Assembly: GCF_028369065.1 (NCBI RefSeq)
Contig: NZ_JAQNDA010000004.1
Span: 62,001-126,000 of the forward strand
Length of the DNA: 64,000 nucleotides
Source: Marinobacter sp. SS21
GTDB taxonomy: Bacteria; Pseudomonadota; Gammaproteobacteria; Pseudomonadales; Oleiphilaceae
Direction: 5' to 3'
The first letter of the stretch is position 1. Each line of letters begins with the position of its first letter. The position numbers and the translations under genes are program-made. A model generated the notes under the pieces. It was not told the DNA's origin and did not search any database. It was given only the letters and a program-made list of their open reading frames with translations. Below, piece after piece: positions 1 through 9,595 of the stretch.

Positions 1-900
1 GAGGCCCTGATGGACGCCGCTCGCCGCGGCAAGGAAGTCACGGCGGTGATTGAGTTGCGGGCCCGCTTTGACGAGGCGGAAAACCTGGAGCTGGCGAGCC
101 GGCTCCAGGAAGCCGGGGTGATCGTGGTGTATGGGGTGGTGGGCTTCAAGACCCACGCCAAGATGATTGTTATCGTGCGTCGGGAAGAGGGTCGATTGAA
201 GCGCTATGTTCACCTCGGCACCGGCAACTACCACGCCGGTAATGCCCGCCTGTACACCGACTACAGCCTGTTGTCCTGCGACGACGCCCTTGGCGACGAC
301 GTCAACAAGCTGTTCCAGCAGCTTACCGGCATGGGCAAGGCCCTCAAGATCAAGAAGCTGTTTCATGCCCCGTTTACCCTGCACAAGAAATTGATCGAGT
401 TGATCGACCGGGAGGCCGGGCATGGCGGGCAGGGTCACATTGTGTTCAAAATCAATGCCTTGACCGAGCCGGAGGTGATGCTGGCGCTGTACCGGGCGTC
501 CCAGGCCGGGGTGCGGGTGGATCTGATCATCCGTGGTATTTGTTGTCTGCGGCCGGGCGTGCCGGGCTTGTCGGAGAACATTCACGTCCGTTCCATCGTT
601 GGCCGGTTCCTGGAGCACACCCGGGTGTACAGCTTTGGCAACAACGGCAAACCGGAGGTGTATTGTTCCAGCGCCGATGGCATGGTGCGCAACCTGATCA
701 ACCGGGTTGAGGTGGCATTCCCGGTGGATGACCGTGACCTGGCGGAGCGTTTGCGCGGCGAGCTGGATGCCTACCTGGCCGACAACTGCCAGAGCTGGGA
801 GTTGCAGCCCGATGGCCAGTACGTCCAGAATCAGCCGGAAGAAGGAGTGGAGCGTTTCGCATCGCAGCTTACGCTGCTAGAACGCCTGACCGGTAAGTAG
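1..900 (+). CDS. ppk1: Polyphosphate kinase 1, C-terminal part (5' end outside window)
   Basis: Reversible transfer of the ATP gamma-phosphate to inorganic polyphosphate. The frame is open from base 1, so the gene enters from the left and only about 300 C-terminal residues are present. They show the PPK1 catalytic C-terminal domains: GFKTHAKM holds the histidine that is autophosphorylated in this family, followed by [10 protein letters not shown], the [17 protein letters not shown] segment and [14 protein letters not shown] with the second conserved histidine. No frameshift is seen. It faces a ferredoxin gene on the other strand, and I see no clear intrinsic terminator after it. PPK2 is excluded by the lack of its Walker motifs. 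Confidence 0.96.
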   Translation, partial: EALMDAARRGKEVTAVIELRARFDEAENLELASRLQEAGVIVVYGVVGFKTHAKMIVIVRREEGRLKRYVHLGTGNYHAGNARLYTDYSLLSCDDALGDDVNKLFQQLTGMGKALKIKKLFHAPFTLHKKLIELIDREAGHGGQGHIVFKINALTEPEVMLALYRASQAGVRVDLIIRGICCLRPGVPGLSENIHVRSIVGRFLEHTRVYSFGNNGKPEVYCSSADGMVRNLINRVEVAFPVDDRDLAERLRGELDAYLADNCQSWELQPDGQYVQNQPEEGVERFASQLTLLERLTGK

Positions 901-1056
901 CATGGCCGCATCATTCGGCCGAGGGGCGCCGGCTCGGCGCTGGATCTCAACGCACAGCTGCGGTCGTTGCCGCCGCTGCTCCGAGCGGGGCTGCTGGCCC
1001 CGTCTGGGCGGGGCGCTGAGGGCGGATTGGCTGGTGAGCTAAACGCTTTTTGTCCG

Positions 1057-1130
1057 GAGCGCTAAGGGTATTTTTAAACAGAGCGCTAAGACTGTTTAAG
1101 CGCTAAGGACTGTTTAACGGGAGCGCCAAG
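1057..1130. repeat. Cluster of degenerate short direct repeats (GAGCGCTAAG)
   Basis: GAGCGCTAAG occurs at 1057-1066 and 1081-1090, with variants aaGCGCTAAG at 1098-1107 and GAGCGCCAAG at 1121-1130. Each is followed by a T-rich stretch such as tgtttaa. Unit spacing is 24, 17 and 23 bp. The cluster lies between the converging ppk1 and ferredoxin genes. A further exact GAGCGCTAAG is at 62121-62130, again just after a stop codon between converging genes. The role is unknown. Confidence 0.6.
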
Positions 1131-1133
1131 GGC

Positions 1134-1415
<282 letters not shown>

Positions 1416-1551
1416 CTATTCTACCGGAAACTGTCAGCAATTGGGCGAGATATTGTAACGCCGGGGCCCGGCCCCGGTTTGCCTTCAGCGCGGCTGCCGC
1501 AAAGCGCAACCGCCGGCATCTCAACACCTCAACAGCGACGCGGTTGGTGGC

Positions 1552-2136
<585 letters not shown>

Positions 2137-2144
2137 TCACGCTC

Positions 2145-3590
2145 TCAGCGGATGAACAGCTTGTACACCATCTTGTGCATGGCGGTGCCGTGGGGGGCAT
2201 AGACGAACTTGCCGCTGTTGAAGCGCTGCTTGGCGAAGATGGAGCGATGGTGGGAGAAGGTCAGGAAGCCTTCCTTGCCATGGTAGTGGCCCATGCCGGA
2301 GTCGCCGATGCCGCCGAAGGGCAGGTCGTCCTGGGCGACGTGCATCAGCGCATCGTTGATGCACATGCCGCCGGAATGGGTGTTTTGCACCACGTGGCCC
2401 TGCATGGCCTTGTCGTAACCAAAGTAGTACAGCGCCAGCGGCCGCGGACGGTCGTTGATGTAATGAATGGCTTCGTCCAGGCTGCCGTAGCTGACAATCG
2501 GCAGGATCGGGCCGAAGATTTCATCCTGCATGACCTTCATGTCCGGGCTGGTCTTGAGCACCAGGGTCAGCGGGAACTTGCGGGTGCCGTCCTTCAGGTT
2601 TTCCCGTGCCGGATTGATCTCGATCAGTTCCGCCCCTTTTGCCCGGGCATCGTCCAGATACCCCTGAAGACGCTGGTACTGGCGCTCATTGATGATGGCG
2701 GTGTAGTCCTCGTTGTCCCGCAGGGTGGGGTACATATTGGAGAATTGGCTGCGGAATTCGTCGACAAAGGCCTGGGTCCGGTCGGCTGGGCACAGCACGT
2801 AGTCCGGCGCCACGCAGGTCTGGCCTGAATTGAATGCTTTGCCGAAGGCCAGGCGCTGGGCCGCGTCCGCCATGGGCACGTCCGCCGACAGCAGCGCGGG
2901 CGACTTGCCGCCGAGTTCCAGGGTGACCGGGGTGAGATTCTCCGCGGCGGCGCGCATGACGATCTTGCCCACCGAGGTTGAGCCGGTGAACAACAGGTGG
3001 TCGAACGGACGGCCGGAAAAATCGGCGGCGACGTCCGCCTCGCCCACGATCACCGCGACCAGGTCTTCCGGGAAGGTGCTGGTGATGATTTCGCGGAACA
3101 GCGCCGAGGTGTGCGGGGTAAACTCGGACATCTTGATCATCACCCGGTTGCCGGCGGCGAGTGCCGCCACCAGTGGGCCGGCGGCCAGGAACAGCGGATA
3201 GTTCCAGGGTACGATCACCCCCACCACGCCTTTGGGCTGGTAATGCACCTGGTTGCTGGCGGGCTGGAACAGCACCGACACATGGCGTTTCGATGGCTTC
3301 ATCCAATCCGACAGGTTTTTCATGGCATAGTTGATGCCCTGAACCGAGGGCATCAGTTCGGCGATGCGGGTTTCATCCTGGGAGCGGCCGCTGAAATCCT
3401 TGTCGATGGCCTCCAACAGCTGGGCTTCATTGGAAAGCAGCGCCCGCTTCAGGCGCTTCAGGTTCTCCAGCCGTTCCGCCAAGGACGGCATCGGGTTCTT
3501 GCGAAACGCCGCCCGCTGAGCCTCTAGTACCAGCCCGGTGTGTTGGATTTGCTTCTTGCTTTCGGTCAGTTCGATAACGGTCGCACCCAT
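2145..3590 (-). CDS. calB: Aldehyde dehydrogenase, coniferyl aldehyde dehydrogenase-like
   Basis: NAD(P)-dependent oxidation of an aldehyde to the acid. The 481-residue ALDH fold shows the cofactor segment VPWNYPLFLAAGPLVAALAAGNRVMIKMSE, the glutamate motif LELGGKSPAL and the catalytic cysteine in FNSGQTCVAPDYVL. The C-terminal HVAQDDLPFGGIGDSGMGHYHGKEGF is typical of the CalB/fatty aldehyde branch, so the true substrate may be an aliphatic aldehyde. The ATG at 3590 follows GAGGAGAACGCT; the longer reading from 3659 has no ribosome site. It is divergent from a TetR gene that probably regulates it. Confidence 0.88.
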   Translation of the reverse strand: MGATVIELTESKKQIQHTGLVLEAQRAAFRKNPMPSLAERLENLKRLKRALLSNEAQLLEAIDKDFSGRSQDETRIAELMPSVQGINYAMKNLSDWMKPSKRHVSVLFQPASNQVHYQPKGVVGVIVPWNYPLFLAAGPLVAALAAGNRVMIKMSEFTPHTSALFREIITSTFPEDLVAVIVGEADVAADFSGRPFDHLLFTGSTSVGKIVMRAAAENLTPVTLELGGKSPALLSADVPMADAAQRLAFGKAFNSGQTCVAPDYVLCPADRTQAFVDEFRSQFSNMYPTLRDNEDYTAIINERQYQRLQGYLDDARAKGAELIEINPARENLKDGTRKFPLTLVLKTSPDMKVMQDEIFGPILPIVSYGSLDEAIHYINDRPRPLALYYFGYDKAMQGHVVQNTHSGGMCINDALMHVAQDDLPFGGIGDSGMGHYHGKEGFLTFSHHRSIFAKQRFNSGKFVYAPHGTAMHKMVYKLFIR

Positions 3591-3709
3591 AGCGTTCTCC
3601 TCGTTCCTACAGGCGGGGCTATAGGCGCGCCCCGGTAGCCGTGCTGTATCGGATTGCACAACTGGCTGTGTTGTATGTAATTTGTTCAGGTTGTGCTTGT
3701 TGTCATTAT

Positions 3710-3725
3710 TAGAGTATATACTCTA
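3710..3725. promoter_or_regulatory. Perfect 16-bp palindrome, candidate TetR operator
   Basis: TAGAGTATATACTCTA equals its own reverse complement. It lies in the 222-bp region between the divergent aldehyde dehydrogenase and TetR-family genes, 88 bp before the regulator start. A perfect dyad there is what a dimeric TetR repressor controlling both genes would use. The assignment is inferred from position and symmetry. Confidence 0.6.
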
Positions 3726-3812
3726 GCAGTCAAGCACGGCGAACGGCCGGCGAATGGGTCTTTTGTCACGCCGGTCAATGGCGGGGCGAACAACAACAAT
3801 TACTGTGAGCGT

Positions 3813-4484
3813 ATGAAAACCAGAGACAAAATCATCCTGGCGAGCCTGGAGCTGTTCAATGAGCGGGGCGAACGCAACGTAACCACCAATCACATTGCGG
3901 CCCATCTGGCGATCTCGCCCGGCAACCTGTATTACCACTTTCGCAACAAGTCCGACATCATCTACGAGATTTTCCTCGAGTACGAAAAGCTGGTGGATTA
4001 CTACCTGCAGATCCCGGACGATCGCGAGCTCACGATAGAGGACATGAAGTTCTATCTGGAGTCGGTGTTTAATGGCTTGTGGAGTTACCGGTTCTTCCAC
4101 CGGGATCTGGAATTTCTGCTCGACAGCGACCAGCGTTTGCGACAGGACTACCGCGAGTTCACTAACCGTTGTCTCGACGCCATCAACCGGATTTTTGTCG
4201 GTCTGGCCGCGGCTGGGATGATTCAGGCGCCGTCGGATGAGTTGCGTCGGGCCATGTCACTCAATGTCTGGCTGGTCATCACCAACTGGATGGCATTCCT
4301 CAAGACCGCGCACGGCACCGAGATGGACAGCAGTCTGTCCATCACCCGGATGAAGCAGGGCATCTACCAGGTGCTGACTCTGGAGATCCCCTATCTGACC
4401 CCGGATTTCCATGATCGGGTGATGGCGCTGCGGGAGCAGTACCGGCCGGACCTGCCGGGCAATCGTTCGGGCGAGCTGGCCTGA
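3813..4484 (+). CDS. TetR/AcrR-family transcriptional regulator
   Basis: A 223-residue one-component repressor. The N-terminal helix-turn-helix is clear: RDKIILASLELFNERGERNVTTNHIAAHLAISPGNLYYHFRNKSDII at about residues 4-50. The rest is the variable ligand-binding domain. I used the ATG at 3813; 40 upstream codons (from 3693) run through the palindrome and have no TetR similarity. Divergence from the aldehyde dehydrogenase suggests control by an aldehyde, an acyl compound or its precursor. The ligand is not predictable here. Confidence 0.9.
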   Translation: MKTRDKIILASLELFNERGERNVTTNHIAAHLAISPGNLYYHFRNKSDIIYEIFLEYEKLVDYYLQIPDDRELTIEDMKFYLESVFNGLWSYRFFHRDLEFLLDSDQRLRQDYREFTNRCLDAINRIFVGLAAAGMIQAPSDELRRAMSLNVWLVITNWMAFLKTAHGTEMDSSLSITRMKQGIYQVLTLEIPYLTPDFHDRVMALREQYRPDLPGNRSGELA

Positions 4485-4647
4485 CGCCTCGACCGGCGCC
4501 AGCGGAAGCCGGGGCGTCGTGGGCGGAATGGTTGCGGAACTTTTGATCGGTTCGCGGGTCGGAGTTCTGACGCTGATGGATTCGGACATCCGGGGCGTCT
4601 CCTGAGTGAGTTCTCAGGTTTTAGCACGTCGCAAACCCTGACGTATT

Positions 4648-4679
4648 GCCGGCTCCGCCAATGGTGAGCCGGCTTTTTT
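4648..4679 (+). terminator. Intrinsic terminator downstream of the TetR gene
   Basis: Stem GCCGGCTC (4648-4655) pairs with GAGCCGGC (4666-4673) around a 10-nt loop and is followed by six T. It lies 163 bp after the TetR stop and just before the 3' end of the converging engB. Confidence 0.8.
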
Positions 4680-4698
4680 GTCTCTGGGGCGGCGGGTG

Positions 4699-5349
4699 TT
4701 ATCCCTGGGCCGGCGTCGCATCCGTGAGCGGGACTTCCAGCCAGCTGGCGAGAATGTCGCGTGCCTCATCCACCCCGCGCTTGGAGGTGGCGGAGAACAT
4801 CACCAGGTGGTGTACGCACGCGAAAGGCTTCAGCTTCTTGCCAATGGTCAGCATGGTGGTCTTGGCCTGGCCAAACTTCAGCTTGTCGGCCTTGGTGACC
4901 AGGATGGTCAGCGGCAAGTTGTTGTGTTCGCACCACTCCACCATCATCTGGTCGAAGTCGGTCAGCGGGTGGCGGATATCCATCACCAGCACCAGGCCCC
5001 GCAAACAGGTGCGGTCGTTCAGGTAATGGCCAAGGTGTTGTTGCCAGTCGTCTTTCATGTCCCGCGAGACCTTGGCGTAGCCATAGCCGGGCAGGTCCAC
5101 CAACCGACAATGCTCGCGGTTGAGGGAGAAAAAGTTGATCAACCGGGTTCGGCCCGGAGTCTTACTGGTGCGCGCAAGCTTGCCATGGCCGGTGATGGAG
5201 TTGATGGCGCTGGACTTGCCGGCGTTGGAGCGGCCGGCAAAGGCCACCTCGGCGCCGAAATCCGGCGGACACTCCGGCAATCGGGAGGCGCTGATCAGGA
5301 AGCGGGCACTGTTGAACGATACGGGTTTGGGCTGCTGTTCATCCGTCAC
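4699..5349 (-). CDS. engB: Ribosome-biogenesis GTPase EngB/YsxC
   Basis: Essential GTPase for late assembly of the 50S subunit. The 216-residue protein has the G-motifs in order: G1 GRSNAGKSS at 39-47, the G2 threonine region [10 protein letters not shown]3 DLPGYGYAK from 85, G4 TKAD at 152-155 and G5 SATSKRG. Length and motif spacing match the family. Its divergent partner is cytochrome c4, the same arrangement as in Pseudomonas. Confidence 0.97.
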   Translation of the reverse strand: MTDEQQPKPVSFNSARFLISASRLPECPPDFGAEVAFAGRSNAGKSSAINSITGHGKLARTSKTPGRTRLINFFSLNREHCRLVDLPGYGYAKVSRDMKDDWQQHLGHYLNDRTCLRGLVLVMDIRHPLTDFDQMMVEWCEHNNLPLTILVTKADKLKFGQAKTTMLTIGKKLKPFACVHHLVMFSATSKRGVDEARDILASWLEVPLTDATPAQG

Positions 5350-5393
5350 GGAATTAGGTTTTCCTATTGGATTTCAGTTATCAGGGATTAATG

Positions 5394-5399
5394 TATAAT
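5394..5399 (+). promoter_or_regulatory. Candidate -10 element for cytochrome c4
   Basis: A consensus TATAAT lies in the 177-bp engB-cytochrome c4 divergent region. The best -35 at normal spacing (TTTCAG, 5372-5377) is weak, so only the -10 is well supported. Confidence 0.45.
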
Positions 5400-5526
5400 G
5401 CTACACCAATTTTGGGCGGCACGCCGAGCGTAGCTGCAGACAGCCCCGGATAGCGCCTCGAAGGCCTTTGCCTCCGGCTGCATGACGAATAATCTTTTTT
5501 TGAGATGAGAGAGAAGCGGAGCGAGC

Positions 5527-6135
5527 ATGAAGAAACTGATCGCAGGTGTTGTTCTCGGCGTTGGCCTTACTGCGCTGGCGCACGGGGCAGGAAACCCTGA
5601 AGCGGGCCAGCAAAATGCGGCCGTATGTGCCGGCTGCCACGGCCAGGGTGGCGCCCAGCCTGTTATGGCAACCTACCCCAAGCTGGCCGGTATCGGTGAA
5701 AACTACCTGTACCGCCAGTTGAGCAACATCAAGTCAGGCGCCCGCACGGTGCCGGAAATGACTGGCCTGCTCAATAACCTGTCTGATCAAGATCTGCAGG
5801 ATCTGGCGGCCTATTTCAACCAGCAAGGTGTCTCTATTGCTCAGGCCAACCCGGATCTGGTCGAGCGTGGTGCCGCCATCTACCGTGGTGGTAATCTGGC
5901 CTCCGGAGTTCCGGCCTGCGCTGGCTGCCACAGCCCCCAGGGTAAGGGCAATGAGCCGGCCGGTTACCCTCGTTTGGGCGGCCAGAACGCCGACTACGTT
6001 GCCAAGCAGCTGAAGGCGTTCCGCGACGGGACCCGCAGTGGAACCCTGAACGCACAGATTATGGCCGATGTGGCGGCACGTCTGAGCGATGCCGAGATCG
6101 AGGCGGTGGCCAACTACGTGTCCGGCCTGCACTGA
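5527..6135 (+). CDS. cc4: Cytochrome c4, dihaem periplasmic electron carrier
   Basis: Soluble or membrane-associated dihaem carrier that feeds electrons to terminal oxidases. A signal peptide (MKKLIAGVVLGVGLTALAHGA) precedes two homologous class I cytochrome domains. Haem motif 1 is CAGCH at 34-38 and motif 2 is CAGCH at 131-135, with downstream methionines available as axial ligands. The 202-residue length is usual. Export is followed downstream by dsbA, whose product would act in the same compartment. The ATG at 5527 has GGAGCGAGC upstream. Confidence 0.95.
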   Translation: MKKLIAGVVLGVGLTALAHGAGNPEAGQQNAAVCAGCHGQGGAQPVMATYPKLAGIGENYLYRQLSNIKSGARTVPEMTGLLNNLSDQDLQDLAAYFNQQGVSIAQANPDLVERGAAIYRGGNLASGVPACAGCHSPQGKGNEPAGYPRLGGQNADYVAKQLKAFRDGTRSGTLNAQIMADVAARLSDAEIEAVANYVSGLH

Positions 6136-6146
6136 TTGCCTGGCCA

Positions 6147-6184
6147 CCCACAAAAAAACCCGCTTCGGCGGGTTTTTTTGTGGG
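6147..6184. terminator. Strong intrinsic terminator after cytochrome c4
   Basis: A perfect 17-bp stem (6147-6163 with 6168-6184) around a TTCG tetraloop. The A-tract and T-tract flanking CCCGC/GCGGG would terminate transcription in either direction. Confidence 0.92.
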
Positions 6185-6335
6185 TTAACCCAGTGTAACC
6201 CGGTAGGTGTGGCGCCCTTCGCCGGGACTGGGCCATAATCGGTGGCCTATCGGGAACTTATTCACGGGAGCGGGCTCATAAGCAGCCTTGGGCCGTCAGG
6301 CCAAACCCAGTAACTTTGCAAACCGGAGACTTGCG

Positions 6336-6971
6336 ATGATCAAAATGCTTAAGATGACGCTGTGGCTACTGATGGCGGCGGCCTTTACGGTCCAGGCCGA
6401 GACCCAGTGGGAAGAAGGGCGTCACTATGAGCGGCTGGATAATCCGATTCGCACCACCAGTTCGGACAAGATCGAAGTGGTGGAAGTGTTCTGGTATGGC
6501 TGTCCCCATTGTTACCAGTTCAAGCCGCTGGTCGAAGCCTGGGAGGCGGAGTTGCCGGAGGATGTTGAATTCTCCATGGTGCCGGCGGCTCTGGGGCGGA
6601 CCTGGGAGGTACATGCTCGCACTTTTTATGCGCTGGAGGCCATGGGGCAGTTGAATCCGGCCACCAACGATGCGCTGTTCGATGTCTTGGCGGGTGAGCG
6701 TCGCGCCCTCAATAGCGCCGATGCCATCGCCGGCTTCCTGTCTGAATACGGCGTCGACCCCGAGGCGTTTGCCAAGACTTTCAATAGCTTTGGTGTAAAT
6801 GCCCGATTCCAGCAGGCGCAATCGAAAGTGCGCGGCGCGCGCATTACCGGAGTTCCGGCTATGCTGGTAAATGGGAAGTACAAAGTCAGCGGTTCCACCG
6901 CGGGCGGGCATGAGCAGATGATCCAGGTGGTGGACTATCTGATTGAGCAGGAGCGTGCCGTCTCCGAGTAA
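6336..6971 (+). CDS. dsbA: Periplasmic thiol:disulfide oxidoreductase DsbA
   Basis: Introduces disulfide bonds into exported proteins. The 211-residue precursor has a signal peptide ending near AFTVQA, then a thioredoxin fold with active site CPHC at 56-59 inside EVFWYGCPHCYQF. The cis-proline loop TGVPAML faces it in the C-terminal half. The ATG at 6336 (after CCGGAGAC) yields a proper signal peptide; the longer reading from 6288 does not. It is separated from cytochrome c4 by a terminator, so it has its own promoter. Confidence 0.95.
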   Translation: MIKMLKMTLWLLMAAAFTVQAETQWEEGRHYERLDNPIRTTSSDKIEVVEVFWYGCPHCYQFKPLVEAWEAELPEDVEFSMVPAALGRTWEVHARTFYALEAMGQLNPATNDALFDVLAGERRALNSADAIAGFLSEYGVDPEAFAKTFNSFGVNARFQQAQSKVRGARITGVPAMLVNGKYKVSGSTAGGHEQMIQVVDYLIEQERAVSE

Positions 6972-7033
6972 GGCCTAGCTGGGCGGGGCCGGTTGCCGGT
7001 CATCCGCCCGTATCGGGTGGTGAATAGCGAGTC

Positions 7034-7894
7034 ATGTACAAGCGTATCCGCAAGCAGTTCACAGGCGTGCCAGGGGCGGAAGCGATACCCCGTGGGGCCT
7101 GCTCGGGTCTGGTGCATGTGCCGGACTTCGAGCCCCAGCGCCACATCCGCCTGCTCACCTTCAATATACAGGTGGGCATTAACACGTCGTCCTACCATCA
7201 TTACGTCACCCGCAGTTGGCAGCACCTGTTGCCGCACCGGCGTCGTATCGAAAACCTGGACCGGATTGCGGCCCTGCTGCGGGGTTACGACGTGGTTGCG
7301 CTGCAGGAGTGCGATGGTGGCAGCCTGCGTAGCGGCTACATCAACCAGGTTCAGTACTTGGCCGAGGCCGCCGGAATTCCGTACTGGCATCAGCAGTTGA
7401 ACCGCAATTTGGGGCCGCTGGCGCAGCACAGCAACGGTCTGCTCAGTCGCTACCGGCCACTGGATGTGACCGAGCACCGGCTGCCGGCGCTGATTCCCGG
7501 TCGCGGCGCCATCATTGCCCGCTATGGGGCGGAAGAGGACCCGCTGGTGCTGGTGATGATGCACCTGTCCCTGAGTAAGTCGGCACAGCAGCGTCAGTTG
7601 GGTTACATTCGTGAGTTGATCGCCGACTATCAGCACGTGGTGTTGATGGGGGATATGAACAACCATGCCGAGGAGTTGCTGGAGCAGACGCCGTTGCGGG
7701 AGACCGACCTGGTGCCGTTGCCGGATACCGCCCACAGTTTCCCCAGCTGGCGGCCCGAGCGGGCGCTGGATCACATCCTGGTGAGCTCCAGTCTGGAGGT
7801 TCGGCGCTCGGAGGTGGTGAGCTATCCGCTGTCGGATCATCTGCCCATCGCCATGGACATCGCGCTGCCCAAGGGCTATCTGGAAAAGTACTAG
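7034..7894 (+). CDS. Endonuclease/exonuclease/phosphatase (EEP) family protein
   Basis: A 286-residue Mg-dependent phosphoesterase of the EEP fold. Motifs in order: LLTFNIQVG (metal Asn), VVALQECD (metal Glu), LVMMHLSLS, VVLMGDMNNH (D and N), and ALDHILVS followed by LSDHLPI with the catalytic histidine. There is no signal peptide. In Pseudomonas relatives an EEP gene often follows dsbA. The substrate (nucleic acid, lipid or inositol phosphate) cannot be told from sequence. Confidence 0.87.
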   Translation: MYKRIRKQFTGVPGAEAIPRGACSGLVHVPDFEPQRHIRLLTFNIQVGINTSSYHHYVTRSWQHLLPHRRRIENLDRIAALLRGYDVVALQECDGGSLRSGYINQVQYLAEAAGIPYWHQQLNRNLGPLAQHSNGLLSRYRPLDVTEHRLPALIPGRGAIIARYGAEEDPLVLVMMHLSLSKSAQQRQLGYIRELIADYQHVVLMGDMNNHAEELLEQTPLRETDLVPLPDTAHSFPSWRPERALDHILVSSSLEVRRSEVVSYPLSDHLPIAMDIALPKGYLEKY

Positions 7895-7916
7895 GGCGTT
7901 TCTGGAAGGAAAGGCC

Positions 7917-7951
7917 CACAAAAAACCCGGCGCATGGCCGGGTTTTTTGTG
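7917..7951. terminator. Bidirectional intrinsic terminator between EEP gene and rpmG
   Basis: CCCGGC (7926-7931) pairs with GCCGGG (7937-7942). Six A before and six T after it, plus outer CAC/GTG, extend the stem to 15 bp. It serves both converging genes. Confidence 0.92.
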
Positions 7952-7965
7952 TCGCCAGATCGGAA

Positions 7966-8121
7966 TTACTTGATCTTGGCTTCCTTGTACGCAACGTGCT
8001 TGCGGACGACCGGATCGTACTTCTTGATCTCGACCTTTTCCGGGGTGTTGCGCTTGTTCTTGGTGGTCGTGTAGAAATGACCAGTGCCTGCTGATGATAC
8101 CAGTTTGATCTTCTCGCGCAT
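7966..8121 (-). CDS. rpmG: 50S ribosomal protein L33
   Basis: A 51-residue basic ribosomal protein, [20 protein letters not shown] at the N-terminus and ending AYKEAKIK. It lacks the four zinc-binding cysteines, so it is the zinc-independent type. AAGGAG precedes the ATG at 8121. It follows rpmB by 11 bp in one operon, the conserved bacterial order. Confidence 0.96.
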   Translation of the reverse strand: MREKIKLVSSAGTGHFYTTTKNKRNTPEKVEIKKYDPVVRKHVAYKEAKIK

Positions 8122-8132
8122 GATGCGGCTCC

Positions 8133-8369
8133 TTAAACTTTCTCGCCGCGGGCGCGAAGATCGGCCAGCACAGCGTCAATGCCTTTTTTATCGATGATGC
8201 GCATGCCTTTGGTGGAGGTGCGCAGCTTTACGAAGCGGTTCTCGGATTCAACCCAGAAGCGGTGGTTCTGCAGGTTGGGCAGAAAACGACGCTTGGTGTG
8301 GTTCATCGCGTGAGAAACATTGTTACCGGTTACCGGTCGCTTACCGGTAACCTGACAAACTCTGGACAT
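8133..8369 (-). CDS. rpmB: 50S ribosomal protein L28
   Basis: A 78-residue ribosomal protein, [21 protein letters not shown] at the start, with the conserved [11 protein letters not shown] and RVSTKGMR-like [14 protein letters not shown] segments. The ATG at 8369 has GGAGG six bases upstream; a longer in-frame reading from 8516 crosses the promoter and is not real. First gene of the rpmB-rpmG operon. Confidence 0.96.
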   Translation of the reverse strand: MSRVCQVTGKRPVTGNNVSHAMNHTKRRFLPNLQNHRFWVESENRFVKLRTSTKGMRIIDKKGIDAVLADLRARGEKV

Positions 8370-8487
8370 AATTGCCTCCGACCTGAGCGTTGGTCTACTG
8401 AACGAATTCGTTAAATAGCGTCTCTGGTTGCTACTTGCGCCTTGGGATGCACGCGCTGCCTGCCAGACTCCGCCAGAAAGGGACGCT

Positions 8488-8516
8488 TTTATACCAGAAC
8501 TGCCCTGGCAACGCAA
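8488..8516 (-). promoter_or_regulatory. Sigma70-type promoter of rpmB-rpmG
   Basis: Read on the minus strand: TTGCGT, 17-bp spacer, TATAAA, with TGG directly before the -10 (extended -10). It lies 119 bp upstream of rpmB. This is one of the clearest promoters in the window. Confidence 0.7.
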
Positions 8517-8554
8517 AAAATTGTTGGGAATTTGGTCAATATTTTCGCCGCCCC

Positions 8555-9229
8555 CTAGATCAAGCCCCGTTCCGCCAGCGAGACTACCTCGCCATGGCCC
8601 ACCACCATATGATCCAATACTCGTATGTCCACAAGCCCCAGCGCCTCCTTCAGCCGCACGGTGAGGGAGATGTCGGCCTGACTGGGCTCGGCGACGCCGG
8701 ACGGGTGGTTGTGGGCGAAGATCACCGCCGCGGCATTGTCCTCCAGGGCCTGACGGACCACTTCTCGAGGATAGACCGCCGCGCCGTCGATGGTGCCGCG
8801 GAACAGTTCCCGATACTGGATGACCCGGTGCCGGTTGTCCAGAAACAGCGCGGCGAACACCTCATGGGGATAAGTCCCCAGTCGGCTGCGCAGGTAGCTG
8901 CGGGTATCCTCGGGGGAGCGTAACGGACTGCCCTGGCGCAGCGGTTCGTCCATCACCCGTCGCGCCATCTCCATGGCGGCCTGAACCTGGGCGTATTTGG
9001 CGGTGCCCAGTCCCCGAACGCTGCAGAACTGGCGCTGCGATGCGGTCATCAGGCCGCGCAGGCCGGCAAAGCTGTCGATGAGCTGGCGGGCCAGTGCCAT
9101 GACCGGGGTGCCGCTGGTGCCGGTGCGCAGGAATATGGCCAGCAGTTCTGCGTCGGAGAGGCTGCTCGCGCCATGGCTCAGCAGCCGTTCCCGCGGTCGT
9201 TCGTCCGTCGGCCAGGATGTATTGGTCAT
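8555..9229 (-). CDS. radC: RadC-family JAB/MPN-domain protein
   Basis: A 224-residue protein with an N-terminal helix-hairpin-helix region and a C-terminal JAB1/MPN metalloprotease-like domain. The zinc motif [14 protein letters not shown] (HxH-x7-S-xx-D) is intact. The historical DNA-repair role is disputed, and the biochemical activity is not established. AAGGA precedes the ATG at 9229. Its position between coaBC and rpmB is the normal chromosomal one, so this is not a mobile-element copy. Confidence 0.94.
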   Translation of the reverse strand: MTNTSWPTDERPRERLLSHGASSLSDAELLAIFLRTGTSGTPVMALARQLIDSFAGLRGLMTASQRQFCSVRGLGTAKYAQVQAAMEMARRVMDEPLRQGSPLRSPEDTRSYLRSRLGTYPHEVFAALFLDNRHRVIQYRELFRGTIDGAAVYPREVVRQALEDNAAAVIFAHNHPSGVAEPSQADISLTVRLKEALGLVDIRVLDHMVVGHGEVVSLAERGLI

Positions 9230-9390
9230 CGTAGAGTCCTTTCAAGTATTTTGTTCGATGAGTTCGTTCTGCGATTGCCTGGGCGCCTCCCGCGCCCCTG
9301 CCGAGTGTATCATGGCCGGGGGCGATGCTAGCGCGGCGGGGTGTTTGCGAAGGCCCGGCGGTGCTATCTTATAAGTCTTTATTTTTAGGG

Positions 9391-9516
9391 GCTCCCAGGG
9401 AGACCGTGTAAAAATCATTGCGTTTGGCTATGGGGCGTTAAAATTCGGCGGTCAGGCATTGGCTGACGGCGCTTCGCTGCGCCCAAGACGTTTTTACACG
9501 CCCTCCCGGGCGGAGC
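9391..9516. repeat. Small inverted-repeat element (MITE-like)
   Basis: CGTGTAAAAA (9405-9414) and its exact complement TTTTTACACG (9491-9500) are the core of longer imperfect inverted ends: 9391-9404 resembles the complement of 9501-9516. The roughly 75-bp interior has no ORF. It occupies the radC-coaBC divergent region, which otherwise shows no gene. A related end, 14 of 15 bases the same, is at 46485-46499. Confidence 0.55.
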
Positions 9517-9595
9517 TTCCTGGCATGGCTGAGCGTGTCCGGCTGGCGGTTGGGCCGCCTGCATCGCGGTGCCGGTATTAGGAATGGGAGAAACC

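Noticed and set aside
4528..4605. 25-codon ORF MVAELLIGSRVGVLTL...
   Set aside because: It faintly resembles the start of small DUF3149 membrane proteins, but it is too short, lacks the full helix and has no ribosome site. At most a remnant.
6935..8179. 414-codon minus-strand frame
   Set aside because: Runs through the EEP gene, a terminator and rpmG in antisense or another frame; no family resemblance.
8555..9229. RadC as a sign of a genomic island or antirestriction cluster
   Set aside because: This copy is in the conserved rpmB-radC-coaBC position with no integrase or island genes.
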